Positions 33,813 through 43,139 of a stretch of 64,000 nucleotides of DNA are shown one piece after another. Each line of letters begins with the position of its first letter. Within the stretch, counting starts at the first letter, position 1. Position numbers and translations under genes: made by a program. Source of the stretch: LZORAL124-50-18 sp051208045 (GTDB lineage: Bacteria > Pseudomonadota > Gammaproteobacteria > Pseudomonadales > Oleiphilaceae); assembly GCA_051208045.1 (NCBI GenBank), contig JBPJFY010000004.1, positions 1 to 64,000 of the forward strand. The letters run 5' to 3'. The notes under the pieces are model-generated. The model was given only the letters and a program-made list of their open reading frames with translations, had not been told where the DNA came from and ran no database searches.

Positions 33813-36800
33813 ATGAATATCCCTAAACTCGCCATTCGTAATTATCAATTTACCGCCATTATCTTACTGATGTTGGTTGCGCTGGGTGTGAATTCTTTTT
33901 TCACGATGCCCCGTGCAGAAGATCCTCAGTTTGATTTTCCCATGACGGTAACGACCATCGTCTATCCGGGAACCAGCCCGCAGGACTTGGAAAAACTCGT
34001 CATCGACCCGATTGAATCCGCCATTAACGAAATTGAAGATATCAAAGTCATCCGCACTGATATCGAAGATGGTCTGGGCATAATTCGCACCGAGTTTTTG
34101 TACGGCTCTGATCCTGACGAAAAGTACGATGACGTTGTTTCGGCCATTAACTCGATTAATGCTGACCTGCCTCAGGATATGCAGGTATTAAAAACGGAAA
34201 AAATCTCCCCCGCCGACACCAGCATCATGCAGATTGCGCTGCTTTCAACTCAGGCAAGTTATAACAGCCTCAAGTACTGGGCTGAGAAACTGGAAACCCG
34301 AATAGAGCGAATTCCCGGCGTTAAACGCGCAGACATCGACGCACTCCCAGATCAGCAGATTCACATTCAGATTGATGTTGCGCGCATGGCCGAACTGGGA
34401 TTATCACTGGAACAGGTCGCCGCTCGGATTCAAGCCTCCGCGACCAACATTCCTGGGGGCCACGTAAACAGCAGTGATCGCCGGTTTACGGTGCATACCA
34501 GCGGTGATTTCGATAATCTGGAAGAAATTCGCAATCTGGTCGTAAAAAACTCGCCCAACGCCACGCTGTATCTGCGAGATATTGCCGGCGTAGAGCTTGC
34601 CGACGCACTTCCTCGCCACCGGGCAACTTACCACGGAAACAAAGCGGTTTTCGTATCGGTCGTACAACGTAAACATACCGACATTTTCGGTATCACTGGT
34701 GCGGTCAAAGAGGAGCTCTCCGCGCTTGCAGCGGAAATCGACAGCAACATACAAACCCAGATTATATTTGACCAGAGCAAAAGTGTTGAAAAGCGGGTTA
34801 ATGGTTTCTTTGAGAACCTCTCTCAGGGATTGCTTCTGGTTGGCTTATTCACCCTGGCCATTCTGGGCTTTCGCGCAGCGACGGTCGTGATTCTGGCGAT
34901 CCCGCTTTCCATTCTGGTGGGCATGGGCTGGCTGGATATGGCGGGCTTTGGCTTGCAACAAATGTCCGTTGCAGGTTTTATTATCGCGCTGGGTTTGCTG
35001 GTGGACAATGCCATCGTCGTCACGGAAAACGTAGGTCGCTATCTGCGTATGGGGTATTCCCGACGTGAAAGTGCCATAAAAGGAGCCTCCGAAGTCGCCT
35101 GGGCGGTCATCAGCGGAACAATGACCACCATTTTAGCCTTCTTTCCCATACTTATGCTTCCCAATGACTCAGGCACCTTTATGCGATCCATGCCTGTGAC
35201 CGTGGTCCTAACCCTGTGCGCATCGTTAATTATCGCCATTGCACTCACACCGCTGATGGCCACACGCTTCCTGAAATCCAATGAAAAAGCGCATGACAAC
35301 CGTCAGATCACCGGAAACATCCACGAAGATGGCAATTGGGTGGTTCGCCAGCTTGATCGCTTCACCGAAGGCACATATCAGCGCACGCTGAATGCAGCAC
35401 TCACCTACCCCAAACTGGTCATGTTGGTTGCCGTGGGTGTCTTTGCCGGATCCATGATGTTAATGAAGGAAGTGGGCGTCAGCCTGTTTCCGAAAGCGGA
35501 AAAACCCATGGTGATGTTAAACATCGAAACTGCCGAGGGCACCAGTTTTGCCTCAACCCAGCATCTTGCGGAGCGTATTGCGCTCACCTTGCAGGGGTAT
35601 GAGCAGATCAGCGACGTCACCATCAATGTAGGGAAAGGAAATCCTCGCATCTATTACAACATTCCCTCCAAACGGGAGAATGCGAACTTTGCTCAGCTAC
35701 TGATTCAAACTGACAACGAATCCTACAAAGAGACAGAACTGCTTGTCACCGAACTTCGAGCGCGATTTTCCAATGTTCCCGGAGCAAAAATCACGCTGCA
35801 GGAGTTTATGCAGGGGCCCCCGTCCATTGCGCCGATTGCCATACGCATTACTGGCGAGGAACTGAATCAGTTGCGCAAGGTATCGTCCGATGTGGAAGAT
35901 ATAATTCGCAAAACACCGGGAACGGTGAGCGTCGATAATCCCGTCGGTCGACACAAAGTGGACATGCAGATCGACATTAACCGTGAAAAAGCCGCGATTC
36001 TCGGTGTGGATTTGAACAAACTCGACCAGAATATCCGCACGCACCTGGTGGGTCTCCCCATCGCCAACTACATCGATCCCCTGGGCGACGAGCACGACAT
36101 CATGCTGACACGCTCCGGCGCGCCTACCCCGGAGTGGGAAGCGTTCCAGACATTAAAGGTGCAAAATAATCAAGGGCATATGATTCCGCTGAATCACATT
36201 GCAGACCTGACACTAAAATCCGAGATTCCCCGGTTTCAGCATCACAACACTGAACGTATGGTACGTGTCACAGCCGATGTGTTACCGGGCTTCCAGGCGG
36301 AACCAGTGACTAACGCCATTGTGGCGCAACTGGAGCAGTACCCCTGGCCGGAAGGCGTGAAATTTCTCGTGGGTGGTGAACAGGAAAACCGCAAGGAATC
36401 CTTTGCCGGCATGACACAGGCCCTGCTGGTCGCCATGCTGGGCATCTTTGCCGTGCTGGTCATGCAGTTCCGGTCCTTCAGACAGCCGGTTATCATCTTT
36501 ACGGCCATACCGTTTGCTCTCACCGGCGCAATCCTGGCGTTATGGCTGAGCGGTTATACGTTTTCCTTCACGGCATTTATTGGTTTGATCTCGCTGGTGG
36601 GGATTGTCGTGAACAACTCGATCATTCTGGTGGATTTTGCCAATCAGGTACGCCTGAACGGTCACCTGAATCATCAAACAGTGTCTGTCCGCGATGCCAT
36701 TATAGATGCCTCTAAAACGCGTTTGCTGCCGATAATACTCACCACATTAACCACCATCGGAGGACTGCTGCCACTCACGCTCTCCGGATCGTCCATGTGG

Positions 36801-36965
36801 TCACCCATGGGCTGGGTCATTATTGGCGGCCTCACAGTATCCACCTTGCTGACCTTGCTGATCGTGCCCGTACTGTATCAGTGGTTAACCCCGGAGGCGC
36901 TTGAGTTGGACGAAGAAACGGTCAAAACAGAGGTGCCTGTGCTGGATCACCAGATATCATCCTGA
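33813..36965 (+). CDS. RND-family efflux permease (HAE1 type)
   Basis: The 1050-residue protein has the complete RND layout: helix 1 at 10-30, a large periplasmic loop, helices 2-6 near 335-500 including GLLVDNAIVVTENV, helix 7 near 540, a second loop, and helices 8-12 near 865-1030 with GIVVNNSIILVDFAN. It uses the proton gradient to export drugs, solvents or lipids from the periplasm. The gene starts 14 bp after the adaptor gene. Substrate specificity cannot be predicted. Confidence 0.95.
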   Translation: MNIPKLAIRNYQFTAIILLMLVALGVNSFFTMPRAEDPQFDFPMTVTTIVYPGTSPQDLEKLVIDPIESAINEIEDIKVIRTDIEDGLGIIRTEFLYGSDPDEKYDDVVSAINSINADLPQDMQVLKTEKISPADTSIMQIALLSTQASYNSLKYWAEKLETRIERIPGVKRADIDALPDQQIHIQIDVARMAELGLSLEQVAARIQASATNIPGGHVNSSDRRFTVHTSGDFDNLEEIRNLVVKNSPNATLYLRDIAGVELADALPRHRATYHGNKAVFVSVVQRKHTDIFGITGAVKEELSALAAEIDSNIQTQIIFDQSKSVEKRVNGFFENLSQGLLLVGLFTLAILGFRAATVVILAIPLSILVGMGWLDMAGFGLQQMSVAGFIIALGLLVDNAIVVTENVGRYLRMGYSRRESAIKGASEVAWAVISGTMTTILAFFPILMLPNDSGTFMRSMPVTVVLTLCASLIIAIALTPLMATRFLKSNEKAHDNRQITGNIHEDGNWVVRQLDRFTEGTYQRTLNAALTYPKLVMLVAVGVFAGSMMLMKEVGVSLFPKAEKPMVMLNIETAEGTSFASTQHLAERIALTLQGYEQISDVTINVGKGNPRIYYNIPSKRENANFAQLLIQTDNESYKETELLVTELRARFSNVPGAKITLQEFMQGPPSIAPIAIRITGEELNQLRKVSSDVEDIIRKTPGTVSVDNPVGRHKVDMQIDINREKAAILGVDLNKLDQNIRTHLVGLPIANYIDPLGDEHDIMLTRSGAPTPEWEAFQTLKVQNNQGHMIPLNHIADLTLKSEIPRFQHHNTERMVRVTADVLPGFQAEPVTNAIVAQLEQYPWPEGVKFLVGGEQENRKESFAGMTQALLVAMLGIFAVLVMQFRSFRQPVIIFTAIPFALTGAILALWLSGYTFSFTAFIGLISLVGIVVNNSIILVDFANQVRLNGHLNHQTVSVRDAIIDASKTRLLPIILTTLTTIGGLLPLTLSGSSMWSPMGWVIIGGLTVSTLLTLLIVPVLYQWLTPEALELDEETVKTEVPVLDHQISS

Positions 36966-36999
36966 GCAACGATCAGGCGCGCTTGCTGAGAGTCATCAA

Positions 37000-37084
37000 T
37001 ACCTATGAACCTTCAGTACCTATGAACCTTCAGTACCTATGAAGCTTCAGTACCTGTGAACCTTCAGTACCTGTGAACCTTCAG
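37000..37084. repeat. Five 17-bp tandem repeats between efflux permease and YgjP-like gene
   Basis: Five contiguous copies of TACCTRTGAASCTTCAG start at 37000, 37017, 37034, 37051 and 37068. They differ at only two positions. The last copy runs over the stop codon of the YgjP-like gene (complement of 37081-37083). There are no spacers, so this is not CRISPR. The repeats are convergent-intergenic. Confidence 0.9.
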
Positions 37085-37809
37085 TACCACTGCAGGCGGT
37101 ATTCATTGGCTCTCAGCCATTTTTCCTGTTCGATGTAATCCGGGCACTGCTGTGCTACCAGATTCCAGAACGCACGCGAGTGATTCATGTACTGCAGGTG
37201 GCAGACCTCATGAGCAATCAAATAGTTTACCACCGGTTCCGGTGCCATCATGATCTGCCAGTTAAATTGAACAACGCCTTTTGACGAGCAATGCCCCCAT
37301 TTGGACTTGGTCTTCCGATAGCGAACTTCCTTCAATCGCGCCTGTTCGCCGATTGCCATCGCCAGGGTATGCGCACGAGGCGTCATATACGCGTTGGCTT
37401 CTTTCCGTAACCAGGACTCAAACAAGCCTTTGGCGGTTTCGTCCGGTGATTGCAAGGTATCCAGAGGGTGACTGGCGGAAATGTGCAGCATCAATTGATC
37501 CGCCACCCGTTCAACACGGTTCTTACGCCCGTATCGATACGAAATCCTGAGAGGTTCCCCCAGAAACCAGATTTCCCCCCCATGGGAAACACGAAACAAA
37601 TTTTTCTTTTTGTCTTCCTGCTCGGCGAGTTTTCTCTGCACCCACTCAGATTTGCTTTGCACAAACTGATGAATCCAGAGTTCGCTGGTTGCATAGGGAG
37701 CACGCACCTCCACCCCATCGCGACCGACATGAATGGCGACGCTTTTACGATGGCTGAAGCGGATGCGATACTCAAAAGCTAACTGTTTTTTCAGAAGATG
37801 CAGCAGCAC
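37081..37809 (-). CDS. YgjP-like M48-type zinc metallopeptidase (DUF45)
   Basis: The 242-residue protein has the YgjP/DUF45 signature: RKTKSKWGHCSSKG near 163-176, NWQIMMAPEPVVNYLIAHEVCHLQ with the zinc motif HEVCH near 195-199, and NHSRAFW that follows. The N-terminal part (SHRKSVAIHV) is also typical. Bacterial YgjP-like proteins are predicted soluble peptidases with no established substrate. It starts at a GTG preceded by AAGGA. The stop codon lies inside a tandem repeat array, so the C-terminus may have been set by repeat sequence. Confidence 0.88.
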   Translation of the reverse strand: MLLHLLKKQLAFEYRIRFSHRKSVAIHVGRDGVEVRAPYATSELWIHQFVQSKSEWVQRKLAEQEDKKKNLFRVSHGGEIWFLGEPLRISYRYGRKNRVERVADQLMLHISASHPLDTLQSPDETAKGLFESWLRKEANAYMTPRAHTLAMAIGEQARLKEVRYRKTKSKWGHCSSKGVVQFNWQIMMAPEPVVNYLIAHEVCHLQYMNHSRAFWNLVAQQCPDYIEQEKWLRANEYRLQWY

Positions 37810-37898
37810 TGCTTCCTGTCCTTTACGTGAATACTTCCAAGCTTTGAGAATAATGAAAGCCTTGCCTTAAGGCAATCATAAACTTCACCACATCACAT

Positions 37899-37915
37899 TG
37901 CACCGTTACGGTGCA
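37899..37915. promoter_or_regulatory. NtrC-type binding site upstream of nitrate assimilation genes
   Basis: TGCACC-GTTAC-GGTGCA is a perfect palindrome that matches the known NtrC (NRI) site pattern TGCACC-N5-GGTGCA. It lies 93 bp upstream of the sigma-54-like -24 element, a usual enhancer distance. Confidence 0.75.
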
Positions 37916-38007
37916 CCTGTCTCATTTCGCAGCGCGCTTTTTGGGGCGCGAATTCGAACCAACTATTTTACATTGCCAAATCAGTGACTTATAAGAGGTA
38001 TACCATT

Positions 38008-38023
38008 TGGCATACTTCCTGCT
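38008..38023 (+). promoter_or_regulatory. Sigma-54 (-24/-12) promoter of the nas genes
   Basis: TGGCATACTTCCTGCT has GG (38009-38010) and GC (38021-38022) separated by exactly 10 bp, the fixed spacing of RpoN promoters. It stands 57 bp before the first nas gene and downstream of the NtrC-type site. Control by nitrogen limitation is therefore likely. Confidence 0.75.
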
Positions 38024-38080
38024 GTATACCCCTTAGATTCTCAGCAGTATGGATCACAGACAGCACTTTGGCAGGATTTT

Positions 38081-39328
38081 ATGAAGCAACAGCTTGTAGT
38101 CATAGGTAATGGTATGGCGGGAATGCGTACCGTCGAACAGCTCCTGGCATTAGCGCCGGAGAAATACGACATTACTGTGTTCGGTGCAGAACCCCACGGT
38201 AACTATAACCGTATTATGTTATCGCCGGTGCTGGCGGGCGAAATGGCCTTTCGGGATATCATCACCCACGATCTTGACTGGTATCGGAGTAATGGCATTA
38301 CCCTACAATCAGGGCCAGAGAAAAAAGTGGTGCATATTGATCGCCAGGCTCAGGCAATCCACTGCCAGGATGGGTCAACACAGGCTTACGATCGTCTCTT
38401 AATCGCTACCGGGTCAACGCCCTTTATTCCTCCGGCAGAAGGAAACGATTTACCCGGCATTATTGCCTTTCGAAAAATTGAAGACGTTGAAAACATGCTT
38501 CAAGTGGCAAAAAACAAAAAAAGTTCAGTGGTGATTGGGGGTGGTCTTCTTGGTCTGGAAGCCGCGAACGGCTTACTCATGCAAGGCATGCAGGTCACCT
38601 TAGTCCATACCAATTCGGTATTGCTCAACAAGCAGCTGGACGCCCCGGCCGCAGAACTGCTGCGCGCGACGCTCGAAAAGAAGGGCATCCAGTTTAAAAT
38701 GAAAACCACGGCGATTAAGTACCATGCCAACGCAAAGGGCGAGGTGTCTTTCGTTGAACTGGCGGATGGCACGTTATTGACTGCTGATCTTGTGGTTATG
38801 GCGGTAGGTATTCGACCCAACATGGCGCTCGCCCAATCGGCCGGTTTGTATTGTGAAAAAGGCATTGTCGTTAACGACAACCTGCAAACCTACGACCCAA
38901 AAATCTATGCGGTCGGTGAATGTGTTCAACATCGCGGAGACCTGTTTGGCCTGGTTGCGCCATTATGGGAACAAGCCAAAGTCACCGCACATCACCTTGC
39001 GGAAACCGGGCTGGGCATTTATCACACACCCACGCTGTCCACCAAACTCAAAGTCACCGGCATTAACCTGTTTTCTACAGGCGATTTTATCGGGACAGAC
39101 AACTGCGACAAAATTGTTTTTTCTGATCCGTCGAAAGGCATCTACAAGAAACTCATTTTACAGAATGATCGAATCACCGGAGCCGTCATGTATGGTGACA
39201 CGAAGGACGGTAGCTGGTATTTCGATATGATGAACAAACAAACCGACACCCATGATTTCCGTGATTTACTGGTGTTCGGTAAAGACCTCGTTCAGCAAGC
39301 CGGGTTCTCCCCCGTAACGACACCGTAG
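38081..39328 (+). CDS. nasC: FAD/NAD-dependent electron transfer subunit of assimilatory nitrate reductase (NasC/NirB-N-like)
   Basis: The 415-residue flavoprotein aligns with the N-terminal half of NirB: an FAD loop VIGNGMAGMRT (7-17), YNRIMLSPVLAGE near 47-59, an NAD loop VVIGGGLLGLEAANGL near 148-163, and VNDNLQTYDPKIYAVGEC near 265-282. It stops before any [2Fe-2S], siroheme or ferredoxin domain, as in NasC-type proteins that pass electrons from NAD(P)H to NasA. AGGA precedes the start. It follows the NtrC/sigma-54 region and precedes nasA, with a hairpin terminator between. Confidence 0.85.
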   Translation: MKQQLVVIGNGMAGMRTVEQLLALAPEKYDITVFGAEPHGNYNRIMLSPVLAGEMAFRDIITHDLDWYRSNGITLQSGPEKKVVHIDRQAQAIHCQDGSTQAYDRLLIATGSTPFIPPAEGNDLPGIIAFRKIEDVENMLQVAKNKKSSVVIGGGLLGLEAANGLLMQGMQVTLVHTNSVLLNKQLDAPAAELLRATLEKKGIQFKMKTTAIKYHANAKGEVSFVELADGTLLTADLVVMAVGIRPNMALAQSAGLYCEKGIVVNDNLQTYDPKIYAVGECVQHRGDLFGLVAPLWEQAKVTAHHLAETGLGIYHTPTLSTKLKVTGINLFSTGDFIGTDNCDKIVFSDPSKGIYKKLILQNDRITGAVMYGDTKDGSWYFDMMNKQTDTHDFRDLLVFGKDLVQQAGFSPVTTP

Positions 39329-39358
39329 TAATTTATATTGCTATCGGATGTCGAGTCC

Positions 39359-39401
39359 GCACCCCAGGCTACGCTCCCAACCTGGCCTGGGGTGCATTTT
39401 T
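39359..39401 (+). terminator. Intrinsic terminator or attenuator between nasC and nasA
   Basis: GCACCCCAGGC (39359-39369) and GCCTGGGGTGC (39385-39395) pair perfectly over 11 bp, with a 15-nt loop and an ATTTTT tail. It lies 30 bp after the nasC-like stop and 53 bp before the nasA start, on the coding strand of both genes. It should end most transcripts unless read through. Confidence 0.88.
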
Positions 39402-39454
39402 CCGGCACCCACGTGGTTTTCTCGATTTTTTATCGTTATGAGCGTAACAACACC

Positions 39455-42166
39455 ATGCTAATAGCCAAAGAGGCCAATCATCCAGCAACGAGCGACACAC
39501 CAAGCACGACCAACACAACCTGTGCCTACTGCGGCGTAGGCTGTGGCATTCAGGCGACAGTACTCGATGCTGCCAAGCGCACCATTGAAATCCACGGTGA
39601 TCCGGATCACCCGGCCAACCAGGGCAGGCTCTGTTCAAAAGGCACCGCATTGGCTGAAACCATGGGCCTGGATAACCGGCTGCTCTACCCGGAGGTCAAC
39701 AACCAGCGTGTTGATTGGGAAACCGCCCTTAACACCGTCGGGGAACGATTCAACGCCGTTATCAAAGAACATGGCCCCGAAGCGGTCGCGTTTTACGTTT
39801 CCGGGCAGTTGCTCACCGAAGATTATTACATTGCCAACAAGCTCATGAAGGGGTTTATTGGTGCAGGCAACATCGACACGAACTCGCGCCTGTGTATGTC
39901 CTCCACATCCATTGGCCATAAAAGGGCCTTTGGTTTCGATGTAATGCCTGGCACCTATGAGGACATCCAGCATGCCAACTTGATCGTGCTGGCGGGAAGC
40001 AACGCAGCCTGGTGTCATCCGGTACTGTATCAACGCATTGTTAAAGCCAAAGAGTTGAACCCCAAGTTAAAAGTTGTCGTTATCGATCCCAGATATACGG
40101 ATACCTGCGCTGTCGCCGACCTCCATTTACCCCTGCAATCCGGTACCGACAGCTTACTGTTTAACGGATTACTGAATCATCTGGCACAAAACGGTAGTCT
40201 GGATACTGAGTTTCTATCCCATCATGTCGACGGCAGTGAAGAAACGCTGCGCACAGCAGAGGAAACGGCACCCTCAGCGGCATTCGTCGCCCAGGCCTGT
40301 GACTTGCCACTGGAAAGCGTTGAACAGTTCTTCCAGTGGTCTAATGAGACCGAAGAAACCATCACTTTCTTTTCACAGGGCATCAATCAGTCGTCATCCG
40401 GATCAGACAAAGTATCAGCCATCATCAACTGTCATCTTGCGACGGGCCGCATTGGTAAACCCGGTTCCGGGCCTTTTTCACTCACCGGCCAACCCAATGC
40501 CATGGGGGGGAGAGAAGCAGGCGGCCTGGCAAACCTGCTGGCAGCCCACATGGAGTTCAGTGATACGGAAGTAGACCGAGTCAGCCGTTTCTGGCATTCC
40601 TCCACGGTCGCACAGCAACCCGGACTGAAAGCTGTCAGCCTGTTTGACGCGATGCATCAGGGAAAAATCAAAGCCATCTGGGTCATGGCCACCAGCCCTG
40701 TGAACAGCCTGCCGAATGCCAGCAAAGTGAAAGCGGCATTGGAGCACTGTGACTTTGTGGTCGTTTCCGACATCACGAAAGACACCGATACCGACCGATA
40801 CGCCCACGTACGCTTCCCTGCTCTGGGGTGGGGCGAAAAAAGTGGTACGGTCACCAACTCCGAGCGTCGCATCTCACGTCAACGCGCATTTTTGCCCGCG
40901 CCAGGCGAGGCCAAACCGGATTGGTGGATTATCTGCCAAGTGGCCAAAGCCATGGGCTTTCAAGAAGGTTTTAACTTCAGCCATCCCGCCCAGATTTTTG
41001 ACGAACATGCGCGTTTATCCGCCTTTGAAAATGATGCGACACATGGCTTACGGGATTTCAACATTGGCGGATTGAGCGATCTGTCGATCGCGCAATATGA
41101 TGCACTCTCCCCGGTACAATGGCCGGTGACAGCCTCTGCTCCCGAAGGAACCGCTCGGGTGTTTGCAACGCCCCGCTTTTTCACTGCCACCGGAAAAGCA
41201 CAGATGGTGCCTATCACACCACAGGCACCCCTAACGCCAACCAGTGAAACTTACCCACTCATAATGAGCACGGGCCGCGTGAGGGATCAGTGGCATACCA
41301 TGACGCGCACCGCATTGGCACCCCGCCTGAACACACACCGGCCTGAACCGTACGCCGAATTACATCCGGATGATGCCTGCGCTTTAGGCATTGTTCACCA
41401 TGCGCTGGTAACCGTTACCAGTCGTTTTGGCCAAATGATTGTGCGCGCTGAAATCAGTGCCCATCAAAAGCCCGGTCATGTTTTTTGCCCATTCCACTGG
41501 ACGGAACACCTTGCCTTGAATGGCGTAGCCAATGAGCTGGTGAATCCCAACCTGGACCCCTACTCCGGTCAGCCCGAGAGCAAACACACGCCTGTGCGAG
41601 TGTCTCCATTTCATCCAACCCGTCATGGTTTTGCCCTGAGCAGGCAGCCACTGCCGCTTCGAGAGGCAGACTATCGCGTTTGTGTACCCGGTAAGGCATT
41701 TATGCGCTATGAACTGGCCTGGGCGACGCCATCAGAAGTAACAGCAGATTGGGCAAAGTCATTATTAGCCAGCGCACCGAAAGCAGCGACCTGGGTGGAG
41801 TATCGGGATGATGCCAAGGGGAATTACCGCCTCGCCTGTTTTGTGGGATCAAAAATCTACAGTTGCCTGTTTATTGGCAATACCCACGCCCTGCCGGAAC
41901 GGAATTGGCTCGCCACACTGTTTACGCAGGATGAGGTGAGTGATGCAGAACGTCTGGCCCTGCTCTCAGGCAAGCCTCCTGCCGGGGTAAAAGATTGTGG
42001 GCAAACGGTTTGCGCCTGTTTTGGCGTGGGCGAAACCACGATCAAAGATGCCATCAAAGAACGGGGCCTGAAAACCGCGCAAGACGTGGGTAAACACCTG
42101 CAAGCCGGGTCGAATTGTGGCTCGTGTATCCCCCAGATTAAAGCACTAATCGGCGCTTCCACATAA
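39455..42166 (+). CDS. nasA: Assimilatory nitrate reductase catalytic subunit NasA
   Basis: The 903-residue protein is a bis-MGD molybdenum enzyme reducing nitrate to nitrite in the cytoplasm. I begin at the ATG of 39455, 22 codons before the [4Fe-4S] motif CAYCGVGC (Cys-23, 26, 30) and GRLCSKG; the 39 upstream codons overlap the hairpin and are unlikely. NSRLCMSS (near 147) fits the active-site Cys region, and MSTGRVRDQWHTMTRTA (near 605) fits the C-terminal molybdopterin domain. A BFD-like [2Fe-2S] domain closes the protein (CACFGVGETT ... SNCGSC), as in NasA. No strong Shine-Dalgarno is seen. No nitrite reductase gene follows in this window. Confidence 0.94.
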   Translation: MLIAKEANHPATSDTPSTTNTTCAYCGVGCGIQATVLDAAKRTIEIHGDPDHPANQGRLCSKGTALAETMGLDNRLLYPEVNNQRVDWETALNTVGERFNAVIKEHGPEAVAFYVSGQLLTEDYYIANKLMKGFIGAGNIDTNSRLCMSSTSIGHKRAFGFDVMPGTYEDIQHANLIVLAGSNAAWCHPVLYQRIVKAKELNPKLKVVVIDPRYTDTCAVADLHLPLQSGTDSLLFNGLLNHLAQNGSLDTEFLSHHVDGSEETLRTAEETAPSAAFVAQACDLPLESVEQFFQWSNETEETITFFSQGINQSSSGSDKVSAIINCHLATGRIGKPGSGPFSLTGQPNAMGGREAGGLANLLAAHMEFSDTEVDRVSRFWHSSTVAQQPGLKAVSLFDAMHQGKIKAIWVMATSPVNSLPNASKVKAALEHCDFVVVSDITKDTDTDRYAHVRFPALGWGEKSGTVTNSERRISRQRAFLPAPGEAKPDWWIICQVAKAMGFQEGFNFSHPAQIFDEHARLSAFENDATHGLRDFNIGGLSDLSIAQYDALSPVQWPVTASAPEGTARVFATPRFFTATGKAQMVPITPQAPLTPTSETYPLIMSTGRVRDQWHTMTRTALAPRLNTHRPEPYAELHPDDACALGIVHHALVTVTSRFGQMIVRAEISAHQKPGHVFCPFHWTEHLALNGVANELVNPNLDPYSGQPESKHTPVRVSPFHPTRHGFALSRQPLPLREADYRVCVPGKAFMRYELAWATPSEVTADWAKSLLASAPKAATWVEYRDDAKGNYRLACFVGSKIYSCLFIGNTHALPERNWLATLFTQDEVSDAERLALLSGKPPAGVKDCGQTVCACFGVGETTIKDAIKERGLKTAQDVGKHLQAGSNCGSCIPQIKALIGAST

Positions 42167-42191
42167 ATCGTGATTTTTTAAAAAGCAGGGG

Positions 42192-42220
42192 TTGACGCGC
42201 GTAGGTATGCTCTATATTAT
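42192..42220 (+). promoter_or_regulatory. Promoter of tRNA-Asn
   Basis: TTGACG (42192-42197), a 17-bp spacer and TATTAT (42215-42220) stand 21 bp before the tRNA. The GC-rich discriminator that follows (ACGCGCC) is usual for stringently controlled stable RNA promoters. Confidence 0.75.
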
Positions 42221-42241
42221 ACGCGCCTCAACTGAAGACGT

Positions 42242-42317
42242 TCCTCGATAGCTCAGTTGGTAGAGCAACGGACTGTTAATCCGTGGGTCGCTGGTTCGAG
42301 CCCAGCTCGAGGAGCCA
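42242..42317 (+). tRNA. tRNA-Asn (GTT)
   Basis: The 76-nt gene folds as a standard cloverleaf. The acceptor arms TCCTCGA and TCGAGGA pair over 7 bp, with discriminator G and encoded CCA at 42315-42317. The anticodon loop CTGTTAA contains GTT. GGTTCGAGC forms the T loop. Its own strong promoter lies just upstream. Confidence 0.97.
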
Positions 42318-42400
42318 ATTTCTCTGTTATACCCCCCCCCCTCCCGAATACACTGGCACTGCACGGATTTCATCCGTGGTGAATGCGATGCATCCACCTA

Positions 42401-42428
42401 GTTCGAGCCCAGCTCGAGGAGCCAATTT
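42401..42428 (+). repeat. Duplicated 3' end of tRNA-Asn (28-bp direct repeat)
   Basis: The last 24 nt of the tRNA plus ATTT (42294-42321) recur exactly at 42401-42428. Similarity continues beyond: both copies lead through a pyrimidine-rich stretch into ACACTGGCACTG (near 42350 and 42452). The second copy lacks the tRNA 5' part. It could be the relic of a second tRNA-Asn or an attachment-site duplication. Confidence 0.85.
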
Positions 42429-43139
42429 TTCTTTTGTATCCCCCTTGAAAACACTGGCACTGAACTCCTTCATAGCAACCTAACCACTGCGCCAATTATT
42501 AATACATAAGGACAGCCTTATGAATATTTACCTCGAAATTCAAACGGCTTCCCTTTCTCACTTAACTGAAAATTTCCAAGCTACTGTAGGCAAAAGCATC
42601 CAGCGCCACTTTAGCCATAGTGGGCTTCCCCGACGATCTGAACCCTGAGAGCGTCATAACAGGATACTTCTGAAAACCAGGGGCTGTTTATTGACTTTAT
42701 AGCAGGGAATAAACATATTTTTAATAAAAAAGGAGTTCATATCCATTTTTACAAATTTTTGATGACGAACTAAACACTTAAACGAACTTGTCACGCCTAT
42801 CCAAGACAGGTTTAAACTACCAGACCGCTAAGCCGGTCCACCGCCGGATTTCAAACAAATCCTCCAACCTGATAGCCAGCACCCACCATTTATGAACGAT
42901 AAGTCATACTTTTATATCCCGCTGATTTGTTTTACGTAAATTTGCATTTTATGATCTATATTTCATACACTTAGCACACTTTTTACTTTGTCGCCTAGTT
43001 GACAATCTGTTGATGTCGGAATCATGAGACCTATATTTGTAACGCAGCACACACTATTATCTCTTCGACTTTTCAAACAGTCGTTTGAATCAAATTGTTC
43101 ACCATAATTTCTTGCAATCATTAGCCATAGAGTAGTCGT
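42429..43139. other. AT-rich region without a convincing gene
   Basis: The stretch is clearly richer in A and T than its neighbours. One 42-codon plus-strand frame (42520-42648) has AAGGA 8 nt before its ATG and begins MNIYLEIQTASLSHL. I recognise no family, so it is only a possible small protein. No integrase, RNA gene or clear terminator can be supported. Together with the tRNA 3' duplication it may be leftover accessory DNA. Confidence 0.4.

Noticed and set aside
37000..37084. CRISPR-like appearance of five regular repeats
   Set aside because: The units are directly joined with no spacers and no cas genes are present.
39338..39454. 39-codon upstream extension of nasA
   Set aside because: It runs through the hairpin terminator and is not part of the NasA family N-terminus.
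42520..42648. 42-codon frame with AAGGA ribosome site
   Set aside because: Too short and without any family match to list as a gene; kept only as a possible small protein.
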